Shown: piece by piece, positions 5,839 through 6,458 of the stretch
How the letters are laid out: the number at the start of each line of letters is the position of its first letter
Position numbering within the stretch: position 1 is the first letter of the stretch
DNA from: Thermoleophilaceae bacterium
GTDB lineage: Bacteria; Actinomycetota; Thermoleophilia; Solirubrobacterales; Thermoleophilaceae
NCBI GenBank assembly: GCA_013695885.1
Contig: JACCZP010000121.1
Location: forward strand, 1-6,458
Length of the DNA stretch: 6,458 nt
Direction of reading: 5' to 3'
Notes under the pieces: model-generated
The model's input: the letters and a program-made list of their open reading frames with translations, nothing else
What the model was told of the DNA's origin: nothing
Database searches by the model: none
Position numbers and translations under genes: made by a program

Positions 5839-6440
5839 ACGGCGAGCCGGGGCTGCGCGTGCTCGTGGTCGATGACCACGACGTGGTCCACTGGGGGTTC
5901 CGGCTGCTGCTGACCGAGCAGCCGTGGGTGGAGCGCTGTCTGAGCGCGCAAACGGGGCCAGAAGCGCTCGAGCTCGCCCGGCGGTACGACCCCCACGTGG
6001 CCCTGGTGGATCTGTTCGTGGGGGAGGAGTCCGGGGCGCGCATCTGCGCCGACCTGCGCGAGCTCTCTCCCGATCTGCGCGTGCTGCTGATCTCGGGCGC
6101 CGGGCGGATCTCGCCCAGCGCCGCCCGGGCGGCCGGGGCGTCGGGCTTCGTGTCTAAGGACTGGGGCGCCCAGGACGTGGCGAAGGCGGTGCGGATGGTG
6201 GGCCTCGGCATGAGCGTCTTCACCCCGCTCGAGGACCAGCCCGCGGTGCCCCTCTCGGAGCGCGAGCGCGAGGTGCTCGAGCTCGTGGCCACCGGGGCCA
6301 CCAACTCGGAGATCGGCCGGCACCTCTTCCTCTCCCGTCACACGGTCAAGGAGCACACGAGCGCGCTCTACCGCAAGCTCGAGGTGCGCAACCGCGCGGA
6401 GGCGGTGCAGCGGGCGCAGCGGATGGGGTTGATCGGGTAG
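5835..6440 (+). CDS. NarL/FixJ-family response regulator with LuxR-type DNA-binding domain
   Basis: A 201-residue regulator, normal for the family, and the likely partner of the kinase encoded just upstream. The receiver domain (about 7-120) has the acidic pair Asp13/Asp14 in VVDDHD, the phosphoacceptor Asp59 in ALVDLF, the switch Ser87 in LLISG, and Lys108 in FVSKDW. The C-terminal LuxR-type helix-turn-helix (about 140-201) reads LSEREREVLELVATG, then NSEIGRHLFLSRHTVKEH with the recognition helix, then YRKLEVRNRAEAV. All catalytic receiver residues are present, so it should act as a phosphorylation-controlled transcription factor. Arg at the usual VVRxG position is replaced, giving VVHWGFR, a variant I recall from other actinobacterial regulators. 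ATG 5835 overlaps the kinase TGA by 4 bp. The TAG at 6438-6440 is 18 bp before the window end; no terminator is visible in that remainder. Target genes are unknown. Confidence 0.95.
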   Translation: MNGEPGLRVLVVDDHDVVHWGFRLLLTEQPWVERCLSAQTGPEALELARRYDPHVALVDLFVGEESGARICADLRELSPDLRVLLISGAGRISPSAARAAGASGFVSKDWGAQDVAKAVRMVGLGMSVFTPLEDQPAVPLSEREREVLELVATGATNSEIGRHLFLSRHTVKEHTSALYRKLEVRNRAEAVQRAQRMGLIG

Positions 6441-6458
6441 CGCGTCGCCGCTCCCGTA

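Overview
This is a 6.46 kb chromosomal window from a very GC-rich bacterium. Strong G/C preference at third codon positions, frequent GTG/TTG starts, tightly packed genes and apparently leaderless promoters point to Actinomycetota. A deep-branching soil lineage such as Thermoleophilia is possible, but that is an impression and not demonstrated. I see no insertion sequence, CRISPR array, tRNA or rRNA. Two gaps of about 190-200 bp (3390-3578 and 4224-4422) hold only small hairpins and promoter-like signals; no gap exceeds 300 bp.

Layout. (1) 1-1850, plus strand: most of the translational GTPase TypA/BipA; its first codons lie left of the window. (2) 1867-2625, minus strand and convergent with typA: a six-helix membrane protein with an HxHH motif and no known function. 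A perfect 7-bp stem-loop lies at the convergent 3' ends. (3) 2737-3389, plus strand: a two-gene toxin-antitoxin operon, a Phd/YefM-like antitoxin followed by a VapC-type PIN-domain RNase, joined by a 4-bp GTGA overlap and preceded by an extended -10 promoter just upstream of the start codon. (4) 3579-4223, plus strand: a bacterial TMEM175-family potassium channel, starting with TTG. (5) 4423-6440, plus strand: a probable three-gene operon of a 90-residue CxxC-CxxC zinc-ribbon protein, a soluble GAF-domain histidine kinase of the HisKA_3/NarL class, and a NarL/FixJ response regulator whose ATG overlaps the kinase stop (ATGA).

How the genes work together. Two units are clearly functional pairs: antitoxin with toxin, and kinase with regulator. 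The kinase probably senses a cytoplasmic cue through its GAF domain and phosphorylates Asp59 of the regulator, which then acts through a C-terminal LuxR-type helix-turn-helix. The zinc-ribbon gene ends 33 bp before the kinase and seems to share its transcript, so it may contribute to the same response, but nothing in its sequence says how. TypA, the HxHH membrane protein and the channel look like independent housekeeping or stress genes. No strongly novel system is evident. The points most worth a second look are the zinc-ribbon/kinase/regulator unit with a CsoR-like GC-box upstream, the HxHH membrane protein, and the leaderless-type promoters.
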